A stretch of 64,000 bases of DNA from Pisolithus tinctorius (taxonomy: Eukaryota; Basidiomycota; Agaricomycetes; Boletales; Pisolithaceae). A program made the position numbers and the translations under genes. How positions within the stretch are numbered: position 1 is the first letter of the stretch; every line of letters begins with the position of its first letter. Location: NCBI GenBank assembly GCA_024663395.1, contig JANFAH010000044.1:434001-498000 (forward strand). Direction: 5' to 3'. Under the pieces are notes generated by a model that ran no database searches, had not been told where the DNA came from, and saw only the letters and a list, made by a program, of their open reading frames with translations. Below are positions 12,929 to 24,416 of this stretch, in pieces.

Positions 12929-13176
12929 AATTTTCTTGTTCGTACCATGCATATTGGACTGGTGACATTGACTTCTTTCGAGCACATACCACATCCAAAT
13001 ATGAATTGCACAGTACCTTTTTTCATAATCATCTCATGCACATTGACACACCTTTTTTCCTACTATCCTTCACATACTGTCATTATCCCTGCAGTTATCG
13101 CTATCTAATGAGCTATTAATTAATGTCTTTGCTTCAGTTGTTGTCGAGCAAGACGAGCACTCATTGGATTATCAAT

Positions 13177-13203
13177 GCTGTGCATTACTTAATTGAGACA
13201 CTG
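13177..13203 (-). repeat. Right terminal inverted repeat of the Tc1 element
   Basis: 27 bp, exact reverse complement of 11594-11620; followed by TA at 13204-13205. Confidence 0.95.
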
Positions 13204-14654
13204 TATATATAAGACGCAGTATTCTGTCCGATCGTTTCGACTGTGCGGGGTAAGCTTTTACCCTTTATTACCCCACACTACTCCCTGCCGACGGAACATG
13301 CTAATTGACAGTGAATCAGTATAACCCTGTCTGGGTTGGTTCAATGAATGCTCAGGACATGGACCGTATAAGCACTTCGCGATGGATTCAACTTGAGATC
13401 TGGCGCGGTCCGCAACGGCCAACTCAGTGCAGGATCGGTCGTACACCTCGTCAAGAATCGATGGAACTAACCTGTATAGTTATATTACTATTGACTCCAC
13501 GTGGGCTCGGGTGCTATTCGGTTTGCCTTGTGACCACGGCGAGTGTGGACCGGTATATAAGTGAGAGGAAGTGGAGGTTCCTTGGACGACCTTGCGAGCT
13601 GCGTCAGAGGCGTATGATATCAAATCATCAAAATGCAACTACGTATTCAGAGCCCTGGCGATGGCGCGGTATGCATTCCGTGTTCACGTTCTCTGCTTTA
13701 TTTTCGACCGGTAGAATTCTTTAGTCAGGCAACCCCTCGAACTTAGAGAGTTTGGATAGTAATATGAGATATTGAGAATTAGTATTCACCCTGCGGGATC
13801 CGCCGGGGAGAATCCGAGTCTGCAAATCGCCCAGGAAGTCCACGTACATACTGGATCCTCGTTCCTGAGGAACAAATTTTTCTTGTCTTCTGCTCCGAAG
13901 AAACGCCGCTCGGTGAGTTCCCCTGTTTCCAACTGCGCGAGCTGCACGTATGTATATAGTCGACCAACCTGTGGATACGCCAAAACGACATGTCGTCGTC
14001 ACCCCGTTCGAAAAGTCTGAACCCTCAGGGGTGTCCTTTGCCATCCAAAAGGTGCATGTTGTAAGAGATCGCGGCGCGCCCTGACCGGGAAAATGGCTCC
14101 GCGAACGAACCCCCCCCCCCCCCCTCCGGCATCGGTCTAAAACTTCCCCCGGGATCCGATTTAGGCATTTGCGGTAAAATGCGGCATTGCGCAACGGTAC
14201 CTGTAAATAAAGATGAGAAAAAAATGCCCCCAACGGCTACCGAGATCACCGAATCTGTTGGTGGTGTGGGAGAAATATTATAAATCTTTATGCTTTCACC
14301 GATCAGAACGTGAGAGAGTGTATGCGGAGGTTGCGCCCCTCAAGCTGGTGGCTGCCCAGGATTGATGAGACGACTAGAAAACGGGTAGAGAGGAGACTGA
14401 GTTGGGAAAGCAGTGTTGGTTTAGTAGTGGTGTGAGCCGCAACGCGATATTATGTAATACTCACTAACCTACTTACCACCAAGTACTGGAGCGGACATTA
14501 CTGTAACGGTAAAGAACTCAGTACTCTCCCGATCCGTGTCTCCGCCATCACCCACAGTACGCAGTACTTGGTTACATGGTTACTGGTTCACTACCCCACA
14601 CCCGTATAATTTACGCAAGCCTAAGTAGGTGTGCGGCACATACCCAACCATGTA

Positions 14655-15472
14655 CAGTAGACTTTCTCATAATGCATTTGCTACTGATGCATAAATCTCA
14701 TTTTGCATGACCTTTTGGGTGATTCCACTGTGGAATGCAGGGGTAACATCACATTTTTGCATAAATACTAATGCATGGGATCTGGATTGATATTATGCAG
14801 TATGAGATGCTCTGTTTGCAGAGGGGAAGTCTACTGAATGGGGCTGAGCCACTAAACTGGCAGCCAAAAAAACTGAACTGGACTTACAATCAAAATTCCA
14901 GCATCTCATCAATCACTGCAACTTACAGCTGCTGAGGAAGAACTGAAGGACTCTGTGAAAACATTACAAGAGCGCAAGCGCATTTTTGGCATACCACTGA
15001 CCATCAATGAGATTCTTACACTGTGAGAAGAAAATGAAATTGGCAAGCCCATGTATCAATTTGAAAATGATGCAGCCATCACTACAGCAGTCCAGTACCA
15101 GATGGCCATCAAACATGTTGAAATTATTGAAGTTGATTCAGATGACAAAGAAGACATCCAACCCACTGCAGCCTCAATGTCACCTGCAGAGATTATTCTG
15201 TTGTGCAAGAAATTTGAAGCAGCTTGCATCAGTCGGAGTCACCCAAACACCTCTTTGGACTTGATACAACATGTTCATAAGTTCCATGGTGAGCTGCATG
15301 GGGAGGAAATACAGAATGTGAAGCAGACTACATTAGATTGTTATTGGAGGCCATAGGTAGACTGTAGAGGTCATGCATGTCACACTGTGTCACACTTTTA
15401 GTGCCGCATGAATCTCATCTTGCATCTAAGAAAGGTCAGCGCAACATGTATGCATTATGACAAAGTCTACTG
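14655..15472 (+). mobile_element. Non-autonomous pogo-like element (818 bp, internal deletion)
   Basis: Imperfect terminal inverted repeats (CAGTAGACTTTCTCATAATG at the left; the right end reversed differs by one base over that span) are flanked by TA at 14653-14654 and 15473-15474. Inside are only the tail of a transposase frame and AT-rich sequence with repeated TGCAT motifs, as expected for a deletion derivative mobilised in trans. The element is absent from arm B, but that arm diverges here, so no clean empty site can be read. Confidence 0.75.
15051..15356 (+). pseudogene. C-terminal remnant of a pogo/Tigger-type transposase
   Basis: A 101-residue frame reads an acidic stretch (IEVDSDDKEDIQP), a helical segment and ends TTLDCYWRP. 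A similar acidic linker and a terminal K-Q-T-T-L-D-x-(F/Y)-(F/W) motif occur in pogo/Tigger transposases. The DDE catalytic core is missing. Upstream, in another frame, KTLQERKRIFGIPLTINEI (about 14960-15025) may be a further remnant. Not functional alone. Confidence 0.5.
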
Positions 15473-15896
15473 TACCTGAGCGTGACTGTCTGGTTTTCCA
15501 TAACCCATGGTCTCGGGGGAGGACAGGTGTTTTGAATGGATAATGCTGACTTTGTACACTGTTGTGGGGCAACCGCAAAACACCCAAAAAACTGTAGGTC
15601 TCTCCATAATAACTTCAACGAGGGTTGTAATATACATATGGGTGAAATCGGTCTGAACTATCGTGGTTGAAATGGTGTCAGGATGGGTTCTGATACGATG
15701 TTATGTAGCCTGCACGAAAGTAATCAGTGGTTTACGGCTCGCTGTGCAGATATGGGGGGATTTAGGTTGTATAGTTGAAAATGTTTGTAGACCCAGTCAG
15801 CAAGGCATAAGTACACCGTGGTGTCCAAATGATCAGACGGCCGGAAGAGCCATATAGTAAACGCGACCCGCGCTGAGGTTGAGTGCTGGCAAGAGT

Positions 15897-16140
15897 CGGT
15901 GCACTACCGTGTCTTTCTCTGTGCCCCCTTTACTTCAGATCTCGCTAGAGGCCCGACTTCTTACCTCTGGAAAACGACGGAAAGCACATCGACACCAGCC
16001 TTCTCGCCCTCCGACGCCCTGCCATATGATGCCTCACACCCTCCCTCCCCCCAACGTAGTACCAATGGCCATCACCTGCTGCAATCACGCGATACGGCGG
16101 CCTCACCTACGTGACTTGACGTCGCCATTCTCATCGAGAC
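15897..16140 (+). pseudogene. Gene X, copy 1: 5' fragment without start codon
   Basis: The frame reads HYRVFLCAPFTSDLARGPTS, then WKTTEST, matching the N-terminus of X at 26688 and 17802. The ATG present before this in the other copies is absent (sequence GAGTCGGTGCACTACC), and homology ends near 16050 at a junction with an unrelated kinase-like gene on the minus strand. A dead fragment marking the right end of arm A. Confidence 0.7.
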
Positions 16141-16188
16141 CTAACGAAGGTGTTAGTACCAGATTGCCGATGGACACAGACGCCGATG

Positions 16189-17048
16189 CTAACCGAAGGA
16201 CCGGATGCCACTCTGTATGACGATGACAGCTGCCGACTGAAGAAGATTGAGCTGCGAGGAGACAGGAAGACTGATCTTCTTGGCAACGGCTTCCACGAAT
16301 GGATCGGGGGCACTGTGGAAGTAAAAGCTAGCAAAAGAATGCGGAAGGACGTTGACGTGTTGGCAGTCGACCATCCAGACCCGTTCGTTCACAGAGTCCC
16401 AGAGGAAGTTCTTGAGGGAAACATCCGAGGGACAGAGGAGACGAGCCTCGGTATCGAGGGAAACGCGGTCCTGAGGTCGTCTGGGCCGACGTTTCAAGGC
16501 CTATCGCAAGATCAGGACGAGGCGGACCAGTACGATGAAGCTCGATGCACCTTATTTACGTATTTTCCCAACGCGGCGGCGTCGACGAACGAGATAGGGG
16601 CCTCCTCCATGCAGAAGAAGCTATGTTGGATATATCCACCACCTACGGGGCCGATCCCATTCCCATCAGGAAGAGGACACTGTAGCAGCACCTCGACGGT
16701 ATTGGCGATTGCGTCGATGGCGACATCAGTGCGTCGACTTCGCTCCTCGGCGGAGAGGTCAGGCTCGGAGATCCAAGCATGGAACGACGGTGCAGGTATG
16801 TACTCCATGACCAGATAAGTGTTGCCGTTCCCATCGTTGAAGACGTCGTACACTTTGGGCACGTGCAGGTCGAATGCAGAGGACTGAGCCTGTGCATAGA
16901 GGTACGCCTGGGTGCGCGCCTCTGCCTCCAGGCTCGGATCTCCACGCTTGACGAATACCTGCGAGCCAGGGGAAGATGGGACTATATACGTCCCAGGGCC
17001 ATTGGAGCAGAAGTCAACGACGTGTCGCTGGGCCGTCGTAAGCTATAC
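16189..17048 (-). CDS. APH/choline-kinase-like phosphotransferase gene, 5' end missing or unresolved
   Basis: On the minus strand an exon (about 17048-16551) reads QVFVKRGDPSLEAEARTQAY, then VYDVFNDGNGNTYLVMEYIP. A 50 bp intron (16550-16501, GTGCAT...GATAG, phase 0) joins it to a second exon ending at 16189 that reads SLKNFLWD, ERVWMVDCQHVNVLPHSFAS and ends QSGIRSFG. The order glycine-rich loop, Lys, Glu, catalytic D-(x4)-N and metal-binding D fits the aminoglycoside-phosphotransferase-like fold found in basidiomycete proteins. The catalytic loop has C-P-S-D where relatives usually have H-x-D. No start codon or first exon was identified, so it may be a truncated copy. Substrate unknown. Confidence 0.55.
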
Positions 17049-17801
17049 AACATCCGTCAGTGTTGCAGCGACGCCACACAAGTAGACTGACCGTTGGGTG
17101 GATGCGTTGGGAAAGTTGAGTCCCTTGGGTGTGTGTATGGATGAGGGTCATGAGTTAGAAGCGATTAACTTAGGGTGTGTTCACAGAGGCTGGGTGTTAC
17201 ATCCCATTGAGTGCCACAAAGCAGCACAGCATCCTAGCGCTCGGCCCCTGTAGCCTATTCCTCACATAACATGTAACATGGCCGGCGGCGCCGGCAGGCA
17301 CCTTGTTTACCACGCCGGAGCGCAGTCACGACCGGTGGGTTTTGCCGTGCGGAGTCAATTGATAGGCAGATGCGCGGATGTCGAAAAAAGCGTCTCATTT
17401 TCGGGCTGGAGTGACCTTGTAAACAAGGTGATTGTAAACAAGGTGACAGAGGCGAGTGTGGCGTCTTCCTAGACACTTCTGTGGCGTTCTTGAAGAATGC
17501 TGTGACGGTGTTGTTTTCTTCAGGGACCGGGGATCTCGTCAAGAGAAGGAGTAATGAGGTCTTGCGAGTTGACAACTGTCGCCTCAACTGGGGTAGGACT
17601 CGAGACTCTGCTGGAATTGCGAGCCCTGTAGGAGTTGGTGAATCACACGTGGAGGTCTCCGCCAGTCTTGAGAGCGCGGTTTAGTTCCTGCTCTAACGTA
17701 AATGAACAAAACTTCAAGGCTAATTGGCAGCAGATTAGTCCATTCTGGAATGGGTTGAAAAGACTTGGCACAATATTCCTCATCCTGATATCTATCTCAT
17801 C
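17049..17801. other. Spacer without a supported gene
   Basis: This stretch separates the kinase-like gene from X copy 2. It contains short near-repeats such as CTTGTAAACAAGGTGATTGTAAACAAGG (split around 17418-17445) and open frames up to 110 codons with no recognisable content. Confidence 0.4.
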
Positions 17802-19239
17802 ATGGTACTACCGTGTCTTTCTTGGGGCTCCTCTTACCTCAGATCTCGCTAGAGACCCGAGTTCTTACGTCTGGAAAACGACAAAAAGCACGCCGACACC
17901 CTTCTCGCCGTCTTACGTCCCCCCACGACCTCACCCTGGTGTATCCCACCGCGACACTCGACGAAGCCAGCAGACGAATATCTCTTCTGTACCAGAACAT
18001 CATTTCCAAGGATGCAGATGACGAGGACAGGGAACAGATTGATGATAGCGAGTCTGATGGCGCGGACAGGGAGATACTGCTCACACGGGACTATGATGGT
18101 GAGTATCGTGACATGTGCATATATATGTCTTTCCGGTTTGTCCTATTACTTAGGTGTTGATTTTGATATTGTCACCACCACCATCAACGTTCCTTACGTC
18201 GTGGGCCCCGACTTCAGCAGCGACCCTCGAAGAAAAGCGTAAATGCAGCAGCATTGGCATCGGCATCTGGTCTTCCCTCCTTCCTCCTCACGTCGTAGTC
18301 TCAGCCACTGCAGGCTACATACGAAACGCAAGAAACGGCGTATTCCGACGACGTAAAGGCGTCGTCTACTATTACCCGCTTTCCAAACTTCCAGATTATC
18401 CTGCACTCTATCACCTCTCTTTCGTCTCTTGGTAGTGCCGCGATCGAACAACATCAAATTCAAAATCAAGCGCGACAAAGGAGGGCGCACAAGTCGTTGC
18501 CATCCTCGCAGTCGAAGGCCCAGACACCGTCAAAGTGAAGACCGGGCCGTGTGCAGGTCAACAAGTATCGATACTCAAACTGATACTTGGGGACGAGGAG
18601 GGATGCTGTGTCGACTGACGTCCTGGCGAGACACAGCAGAGGTCTAGGGTGGGTATGGGATGGACCTGGATTCACCTCCTGCGTTGGCGAGAGGGGATGT
18701 TATTCATTCGAGAGTAAGTACATTTTGTGGTTTATTGCATGCAGTTTTCGATAATCGATATATCGATATCGCTGCTCTTGCCTACACTCTATCTGCTAAC
18801 GTGGATAATACGACCATGTCGACCTATTTTACTTGGTATGCATCGTCATGCCCTTGTTCCTGGACGCCGCTGCCATGCCCCTTGCGAGCCATATTATTAG
18901 ACATCCTAGAAACTTCTCCCATGATTCCCGTTCTAGACGTGGACCTACAACTACAACCACTACAACCACCACCACCTCCACCATCACCACCGCCACCGCC
19001 ACCGCCACTGCATCCAAGCCATCGCCGTCTTCCACCAATGTCACTTTTACCGCGTCCCCTCAGTGCAACCTGCTTCTCGGGCTCAAATCTGCTACCGGAC
19101 ACTACCAACCGCTCGCACTGACGCATGACTGTGACCGGATCTTCGGTTGGGCTGTAGTGATGCAGCCGTACGGCGCGTTGGGGTACTGGTAATGTGGTTT
19201 GAAGACCTCGCAGGAGTTGGGCATTCTTGTGGAAGGTGA
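17802..19239 (+). pseudogene. Gene X, copy 2 (frameshifts and a stop)
   Basis: Compared with X copy 3 this copy has a 2-base loss just after the ATG (GGTACTACC against GGTGCACTACC), a 2-base loss near 17915, a 5-base loss near 18227, a frameshift near 18603 and a TAG near 18645 where copy 3 has TGG. Its intron at about 18100-18154 (GTGAGTATC...CTTAG) is more normal than in copy 3. A CCACCACCACC tract near 18955-19010 is much expanded. The C-terminal part carries the same frame as copy 3 and ends at 19239. Clearly non-coding. Confidence 0.8.
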
Positions 19240-19245
19240 GAGGTC

Positions 19246-20152
19246 ATAGTGCAAGGCTTCGGAATGGTCTTAAACAGCAAAATCGAAATCATCCCACTGA
19301 GTGAGCCCGGTGCCTCAGGTAGTGGAATCGACGAAGATGACAGTCCCTTTGAAGGACTCGACGAAGCCGACAATGAGGTTGGAGCTCAACCCACCGCGCC
19401 AATGGACGACACCGATGACATGATGTCGGGGAATGCCACAGCGATTACCAAGAACGCTGCGGCCGTCGGAGCCAATCCCGGTTTTGCAAATGGTGCTGGC
19501 AATGTCTCCAATGGGGCAATGTTGCAGCCGCATTCCCGTGGCAGTGGACCGGGCCCGATCATTGCCCTGATGCCTCCGCCGGTGTCGTTTGAGGACCCGG
19601 TTATGCCGGCACCCTACGAGCCGCAAGCATTTGGAGGCCAATTTTTCGCCGACCAGCATCGCCTGCAGCAACCCCTGGATAACGACAAGGTCCCTGCGTG
19701 GGCTAATACGTTTGCAAACACTACTGCGGCATTCCATCAGCAAATGCAACAGCATCCGATGATCAGTCATCCTGTCCGTAAGCCGTCGTCTGCTGCCGAC
19801 CATGCGCAAATTCTCGAGAACTCGAAGAGGCAGCATCAACAATCTCAGCGGTAGCTTTCCTTCCCTGCTGTGGGTGCTGATGACACCACTTCGGTCGTGT
19901 CGAGCCGAAGCGGGAGTGAGTGGGATTTGGGAGATATGAGGGCTAGGAGTGCAAGTACATCGACGGGGTACGGCTCCCCACCTGGTCACGACTCCTCTTC
20001 CTCGCCAGTGATGTACGATTCATCCGGGAATTACGAGTCGCCGGTGCTGTATGACAGGATGGGGATGGTTCCTCCGGGTATGGGTATGGCGATGGGTATG
20101 GGAATGATGAAACAGGGGATGGTTGGGGGATACGCTGGGAGTACATGTGAAG
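19246..20152 (+). pseudogene. Headless bHLH copy (no DNA-binding domain)
   Basis: Closely matches residues about 145-497 of the intact gene at 9208 but begins abruptly at GCTTCGGAATGGTC, directly after the end of X copy 2, so the bHLH domain was never included. A CAG to TAG change gives a stop at 19852-19854; several in-frame losses (for example in the Met/Gly-rich tail) and a changed stop region follow. It marks the junction of the tandem duplication. Confidence 0.9.
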
Positions 20153-20716
20153 CGGGAGGATCGTTTGATTTGTTTGGTGTTTTTTGGTTCGCTCTGGAGT
20201 GCTTGGACAACGTGGACGGGTGTCATGCTTCCCCTTACTCGATCTCCAGTTGCGCCTTTCTCCGTATACTGCGCTCTCACACTCGCTTATTTTTTTCCTT
20301 GAAGCTTCGGTGTACACCACCGTTACATTTTCCTTCACCCGACTTCACTCCAGTTTTTCCCCCGGTCCTGCTGTATTTCCCGACTTACTTATGCGCTGCC
20401 AGGCTCATGTTGTGTACCAGCGATGCTCATTCCCTTCGTCGACAATTAACTAACCGCTACATACTTATTGTCTCGTTCGTTTTCGGCTCTTTCTCGCTCG
20501 ATTGGTGTGCGTTATGCGAGTTGTGTACTGCATAAAAGCGATACGTCCTAGCATGTAGGCTCGGCTTATTACCGGTACGTATACCCGGAGAGAAGAGAAG
20601 AGGGGGAGAAAATCTTGGCTCGACCCCGTGTGTTGGATGTATCAATATTATTGCAATGAACAAAATGTCAGATTTCACAGCGCGTATCATACACCTTCAA
20701 GTTCATGGTGCCAATA

Positions 20717-20787
20717 CAGCGACCTTCATATCGATAGACCAGAATTGACCAAAACTTACAATAGCGCTTTTATTTAGTTTTAGAATG
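20717..20787 (+). repeat. Left terminal inverted repeat of the cargo transposon
   Basis: 71 bp, matches the reverse complement of 24417-24487 with three mismatches; unusually long for this superfamily. Confidence 0.9.
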
Positions 20788-21197
20788 CAGCCAAACAAAT
20801 ACCGTTGGATCATGTGCTCGATGTGTTACTATAATGGTAGGAGGAGTGGATGCTGTGCTGGGGCCCTGCTGCAGTGCTGTGAGCCTGGTTTCAAGCACCC
20901 AACTGCTCACTGTTCGACAGCAGTGTTCACCATCAATCGGTGCAAGGCCGGAGTACGACGACCACTCTCGAATCCTTTGCATCATAGTGTGCCAACCTTC
21001 GAGTCAACATGGCCCTTCTCCTGATGCCGGAATGTATGTGTCTCTCCATTCTGCCGTTTGATCTGCTGACGACTAAGCAGGATCAGGGAACGCTTCAGAC
21101 TGCCGGACACTGACCACGAGAGTCCGTGATCCATCTGGAGGGTGGTGGAATGGTATAAAGCAACATCGTAGAGTAAGCATTCCCTACTGTCTTTGAC

Positions 21198-22816
21198 ATG
21201 TCCGACTTGAACCCCAGCTCTCAGGATACCCAGATTTCTTCTGGCGAGTGTGCTGATGTGCTACACCATCGCTTTCCATGTGCGGGCTACTGGCTCAACC
21301 TATTACCAACACATCCATTCATCCATGGGACACAGCCTGATGCCAGTGGTGCGGGTGGAGTGCACCCTCTCCCCTGCTTGCCTCTGGACTCACCTGGCCA
21401 AATGGGCTATTCTGTGCAGCCATATCGATTCCCTGCACAGATGGTGGGCTTGTTGGGTAATTGTGATGAGCCAAGGGTGCATTATTCATCTCTGCAGCCA
21501 ATGTCTTCAGTGGTGGCAAGTCCTCGTCAGCTAGACAATGCAGAAGGTAAGTAACTACTCCAATAATTATTGGTGTGTTGTGAATTCATTTTTTTTGCAT
21601 GGCAGGAAACCTTCGAATCACAGTGTCCGTCCCACTCAATACTAGTTTTGTTGGGGGAACTGTTAGCCATGTCCAGCTGCGATTCGCAGTAGACACCAGC
21701 TTTGAGGATTTTTTCTCTTGTATTTGTGCGAAGATGGATCTTGATCCCAAGGAAGCTCAACTGGGCTACAAATATCACACCGACCGTGTTCATGACCCTC
21801 CACACCAGCTCTCCAATGCCCAACAGCTTGCAGAAGCATTTGAACATGGTCATCACCTTTTGAAACACACTCAGGTGTGGGAGGTTGTTCTTGAGATACA
21901 TAATCTTGTAAATATATCTGTCTGAGGCCATCACTTGCCTGGAACTGACACATTCATTTGCCAGTGCAAACCAAGTAAAGCAGGATTAGCTACTCACCAT
22001 CGTCAAGATGAAGGAGCCCAGGCATCTGCAGCAGTGGGCTCTGAGAATGACAACAACCAGGAGCTGGCGACATCAATGAGCTTTGCTGCTGAGTTCTGCA
22101 AGCTGAAGGAGCACCTCAAGTGTGCAAAACATGTGGGCAAGTACTGCTACATCCAACCCACTGATGGTGATCACATGGAACAAGACGTCTACAAATTGAC
22201 ATCTTGGGCGAAGGGCATTGTATGTAACCCTATTCCAAATGGTAATGATGTGCTGACGTTTCTTGTCTTCAAGTTTACTGGAAATGCAACTTATGACCAC
22301 CCACCTGAATCTAACTTGTTCGACCATACCCCTAGTAAGCAACGCCGGTTGTCATCTACAGCTGCACAAAATGCTCCTGTCATCCATGTCCACCTCCCGA
22401 ACACAGGTCAACTTAGTGGCAGCCGTTCAGGGCGAGAACCAAGCCTTGCAATGCAGTACTTAACTGGGCCAGCTCCTGATGAAGATGACATCTTCGCTGT
22501 CTATCCATCAATCTCTGATGCCCTTCATCAGATGCACACATCAATGCCTCTTTTGAACATGCCTCAGTATGAGGAGAATCTTGTCTCCCATGGCGTTGCC
22601 TATGTGAACACAGTTAGTGGAATTTTGGAGGATTTTTTTGTTGATGTTGTTGGTATGCCTCTTGGTGCAGTTAGATCTTTCATTGCTGTAGCTTGTCGAC
22701 TTGCTTGGAGGGCAAGGAAAGGTAAAGAAAGGGCAGCTGATCCTAGTGACAGCGACAAAGAGAATGAGGACTCAAACGCTTCAGTGTGGTGTGGACACAC
22801 ACCTGAAGTGTGTTAA
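21198..22816 (+). CDS. Cargo gene of the transposon: unknown protein with a SAM-like C-terminal segment
   Basis: Exons 21198-21546, 21606-21907 and 21965-22816, with a further likely 54 bp intron at 22220-22273 (GTATGT...TTCAAG, also open in frame); 482 residues if it is spliced, 500 if not. The N-terminal 115 residues are Pro/Ser-rich. Residues about 117-217 (NLRITVSVPLNTS ... LEIHNL) look like a compact alpha/beta, possibly ubiquitin/PB1-like domain. Next comes a Cys/His segment (KLKEHLKCAKHVGKYCYI) and SWAKGI-FTGNATYDHPP, seen in uncharacterised basidiomycete proteins. The C-terminal PQYEENLVSHGVAYVNTVSG ... VGMPLGAVRSFI resembles a SAM domain, then a basic/acidic tail. No stop interrupts it. 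Domain names are my inference; role in transposition unknown. Confidence 0.75.
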
Positions 22817-23042
22817 TTTTGACACGACATCCCCAAGATGTGGACACCTGTAACACTACATCATTGACTTGTTATGCAGGCTTTGGAATGCAATGTAGAA
22901 TAGATACTACTAGTAGTACATCAGTACATTCATTGTATGGGGAGGCAGACTTCAGTGACTTTCAAGAACAAGTATGATAGCTATGATTAGTAGTACATAT
23001 GGAATCAAAGGTAGTATATTTGTAATTCAGATGCGAAGACCA

Positions 23043-24199
23043 TCAGTATCCACAGTCAGCATACCACCCATGAAGTTTGTCTGGTGTAATTGCGCTGAAT
23101 GCAGCATCTATCAGTAGTTGATGGGGGTTGCAACCTGCTTCACCTGATAGTTCACTTCTTGCATAATCCGAGTTCTGCTGAATCCAGGCCTTCATGGCAG
23201 AAAAGGCCTCCTCAATTGGATTAAAGTCAGGAGAATATGCAGGTAGGTACAAAAGCCGCATTCCTCTGCAAATTCTTGTCAAGATTTGTGTGAGGAAACA
23301 TGAAGATGATTTGAACATACCTTTCCTCAATCATGACTCGAAGATAAGGTGATTTGTGGATGCTGGCATTGTCCATGACAATGACAGAGTTCTTCTGTGG
23401 ATAGGGGTTCATGTTGTCCAGTAAAACATCAATGAACTGGTTGAACATCACAGCAGTATAGGCACAGTTTTGGATGTCAAGATGGAGGATTCCATCAAGG
23501 GATACTGCAGGGAGGACAGAATACCTAGGAAAACAAGGTCAGAAAGAAATCCCTGAACCATGAGCCATGACCTACCGTAGCCCACATACGAAGTAATCTC
23601 GTTTTTGTGCACGCACTCCCACTGGTGACCATGCTGATCGATGTTTTGTTGTTATTCGGTTACATGCAGACTCATCAACAAAGACGAGCTGTGATGGATG
23701 GTAGTTTTCAGCAACATAGACTTGGTATTCGTCTCGTGCACACTCATTTCTTTCCAATGCAACCTGTGAGACCTAGAATAGCCCCACGAACATCAGGACT
23801 CCCACCAGCATGCAGTCACTGCTCGCTCGTACATACACACTTGTGAGAAAACCCATGCCTATGTAGAGTGCGTTCAATTGTAGACTTGGATACTTTGATA
23901 CCTCTGGATTCCTGGAGGAGATGTTGCAGCTCACAAGTATAGACATCGGGTGTGTGCTCAACACATGCAACGAGGTACTATATGAATGCAATGCATTATC
24001 AATCAGTCACATCTAGTAGGTAATGGTTGGAATGACCTACACGAGCATCATGTGCTGTCAGCAAACGAGGATGTCCACGTTCAAGGGGTTTCTTTGCCAC
24101 AGAACCTGTGAGATGTGACAGACGAAGAACTCGGTTGACTGTGCACTGGCTGGCACCAGTGACCCGAGCAATCTCTCCTGAGCCTATGCAAGTAGACAT
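23043..24199 (-). CDS. IS630/Tc1-type DD34E transposase with four introns
   Basis: Exons on the minus strand: 24199-24041, 23977-23837, 23772-23576, 23524-23321, 23265-23043. All four introns (51-64 bp) are GT-AG and the phases fit, giving 307 residues. Exon 1 has a helix-turn-helix (GEIARVTGASQCTVNRVLRL) and the linker LERGHPRLL. The triad is D in LVFVDESACN, D in VIVMDNASIHK and E in YSPDFNPIEEAF, with 34 residues between the last two. The ATG at 24199 gives a start inside the first helical region; upstream, ATGCC then CATATTCCTGATGCAGTG would extend the protein if one base were not missing, so the true N-terminus may be damaged. Confidence 0.88.
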
Positions 24200-24416
24200 C
24201 CTCACCCACTCCTCCTTCACTGCATCAGGAATATGGCATCAGTTTCCAGGCATGCTAGGTACCACCAATCAGTGAGGGGGATTGAATCATGCATGCTACT
24301 ACCATAGTCTGTCAATATAGTATGTGAACCGCAGCAGAACACCCCAGTAATACAAAGAAGGGATAGCACGCGCCCAGTAATGCAAATAAGGGATGGCACG
24401 CGCCATTATTTGGTTA

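Larger units (their letters stand above)
11594..13203 (+). mobile_element. Complete Tc1/mariner-type DNA transposon (1610 bp)
   Basis: Perfect 27 bp terminal inverted repeats begin CAGTGTCTCAATTAAG at 11594-11620 and end at 13177-13203. They are flanked by TA on both sides (11592-11593 and 13204-13205), the target duplication expected for this superfamily. The matching place in arm B (about 24755, within TACTTATATGTAAGACG) has no insertion. Perfect ends, an uninterrupted transposase and an empty paralogous site point to a fairly recent insertion. Confidence 0.95.
9811..16140 (+). repeat. Segmental duplication 1, arm A
   Basis: From about codon 145 of the bHLH gene to the start of gene X this DNA matches 19246-26850 in the same orientation. 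The match covers the bHLH 3' coding part, its 3' flank (a shared GGAGAGAAGAGAAGAG at about 11187 and 20588) and the spacer with shared landmarks at 13730/25262 and 14040/25560. Insertions of a Tc1 element (11594-13203) and a pogo-derived element (14655-15472) interrupt arm A only. Confidence 0.85.

Noticed and set aside
14108..14127. Run of C residues downstream of the Tc1 element
   Set aside because: Ordinary homopolymer expansion; arm B has a shorter mixed tract at the same place.
18950..19012. Long CCACCN tract with plus-strand poly-Thr and minus-strand poly-Val/Gly frames
   Set aside because: Microsatellite expansion inside the pseudogene copy of X; frames on both strands are low-complexity artefacts.
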